A stretch of 64,000 nucleotides of DNA from Agarophyton chilense. Its lineage: Eukaryota > Rhodophyta > Florideophyceae > Gracilariales > Gracilariaceae. Position 1 is the first letter of the stretch; every line of letters starts with the position of its first letter. The notes beneath the pieces were generated by a model. The model worked only from the letters and a program-made list of their open reading frames with translations, searched no databases and had not been told where the DNA came from. Location: assembly GCA_030374765.1 (NCBI GenBank), contig JARGXX010000095.1, positions 682,001 through 746,000 of the forward strand, written 5' to 3'. Shown here one piece after another: positions 63,771-64,000 of this stretch. The translations under genes were made by a program, and so were the position numbers.

Positions 63771-64000
63771 GACCCAGTCAGACGTCTACTGTTAAAGAGG
63801 AATTGAAGAAGTATCTGTACAGTTTACATTAGTCATGACCCCCTTGTTCTTGTTGATTATCGAGATTTACATACAACGATTTCCACTGAGTCATTTGAGT
63901 ATAACGGTCGACAGTCAGTGCGCGAGGTTGCGAAGTGTTTGGCGTTCTGTGAAAGTTTCTTGGAACGATGGCATCAATACTTTTGTGGCTTTCCAATTTG
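63771..64000. other. 3' flank of the MFS gene
   Basis: No gene seen up to the window edge. Confidence 0.4.

Overview
The window looks like nuclear DNA of an intron-poor eukaryotic alga. A red alga (florideophyte-like) is my best guess, but that is an inference. The right-hand quarter holds compact host genes without visible introns: a RecB/RNase H-type nuclease, a GDT1-like cation transporter, squalene monooxygenase, a type II membrane protein and an MFSD5/MOT2-like transporter. TAA, TAG and TGA all end host genes, so in-frame stops elsewhere are lesions and not codon reassignment. The left three quarters is a deeply nested pile of transposable elements built into a dead copy of DDB1.

Layout: 20-93 start of a DDB1-like reading frame; 94-5777 Ty1/copia element A (plus strand, one long frame cut only by in-frame stops); 5778-5993 DDB1 N-terminus; about 5994-21949 a roughly 16-kb DNA transposon with short inverted termini; 21950-23229 DDB1 resumed (first propeller, broken); 23276-23830 unassigned; 23834-27349 copia element B (minus strand); 27350-50610 Ty3/gypsy chromovirus 1 (minus strand, perfect TACGG target duplication). 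A second chromovirus (36357-47777, plus strand) sits inside the gag of chromovirus 1, and a solo LTR (48653-49447, perfect CTTGT duplication) sits near the start of that same gag. After 50616 come the copia B remainder, a pogo-like transposase relic (51620-53394), and the host genes from 53776 to 63770.

The most interesting object is the 16-kb element. It has an intact 1087-aa KDZ/Plavaka-type transposase and three cargo genes: a broken fusion of a ParB-like domain with a 2-oxoglutarate/Fe(II) dioxygenase-like domain, a broken fusion of a DPPY-type DNA methyltransferase with a SET domain, and a basic/coiled-coil protein. The first two are divergent and are separated by three copies of a 73-77 bp palindrome. 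Together they look like a mobile chromatin and DNA-modification module: DNA writer, histone-type writer, oxygenase, ParB-like DNA-binding protein and a palindromic site array.

The second notable point is that both chromoviruses carry homologous extra ORFs in antisense orientation between the chromodomain end of pol and the polypurine tract. Both also share the same primer-binding site. The retroelement and cargo genes are mostly broken, while the host genes on the right are intact.
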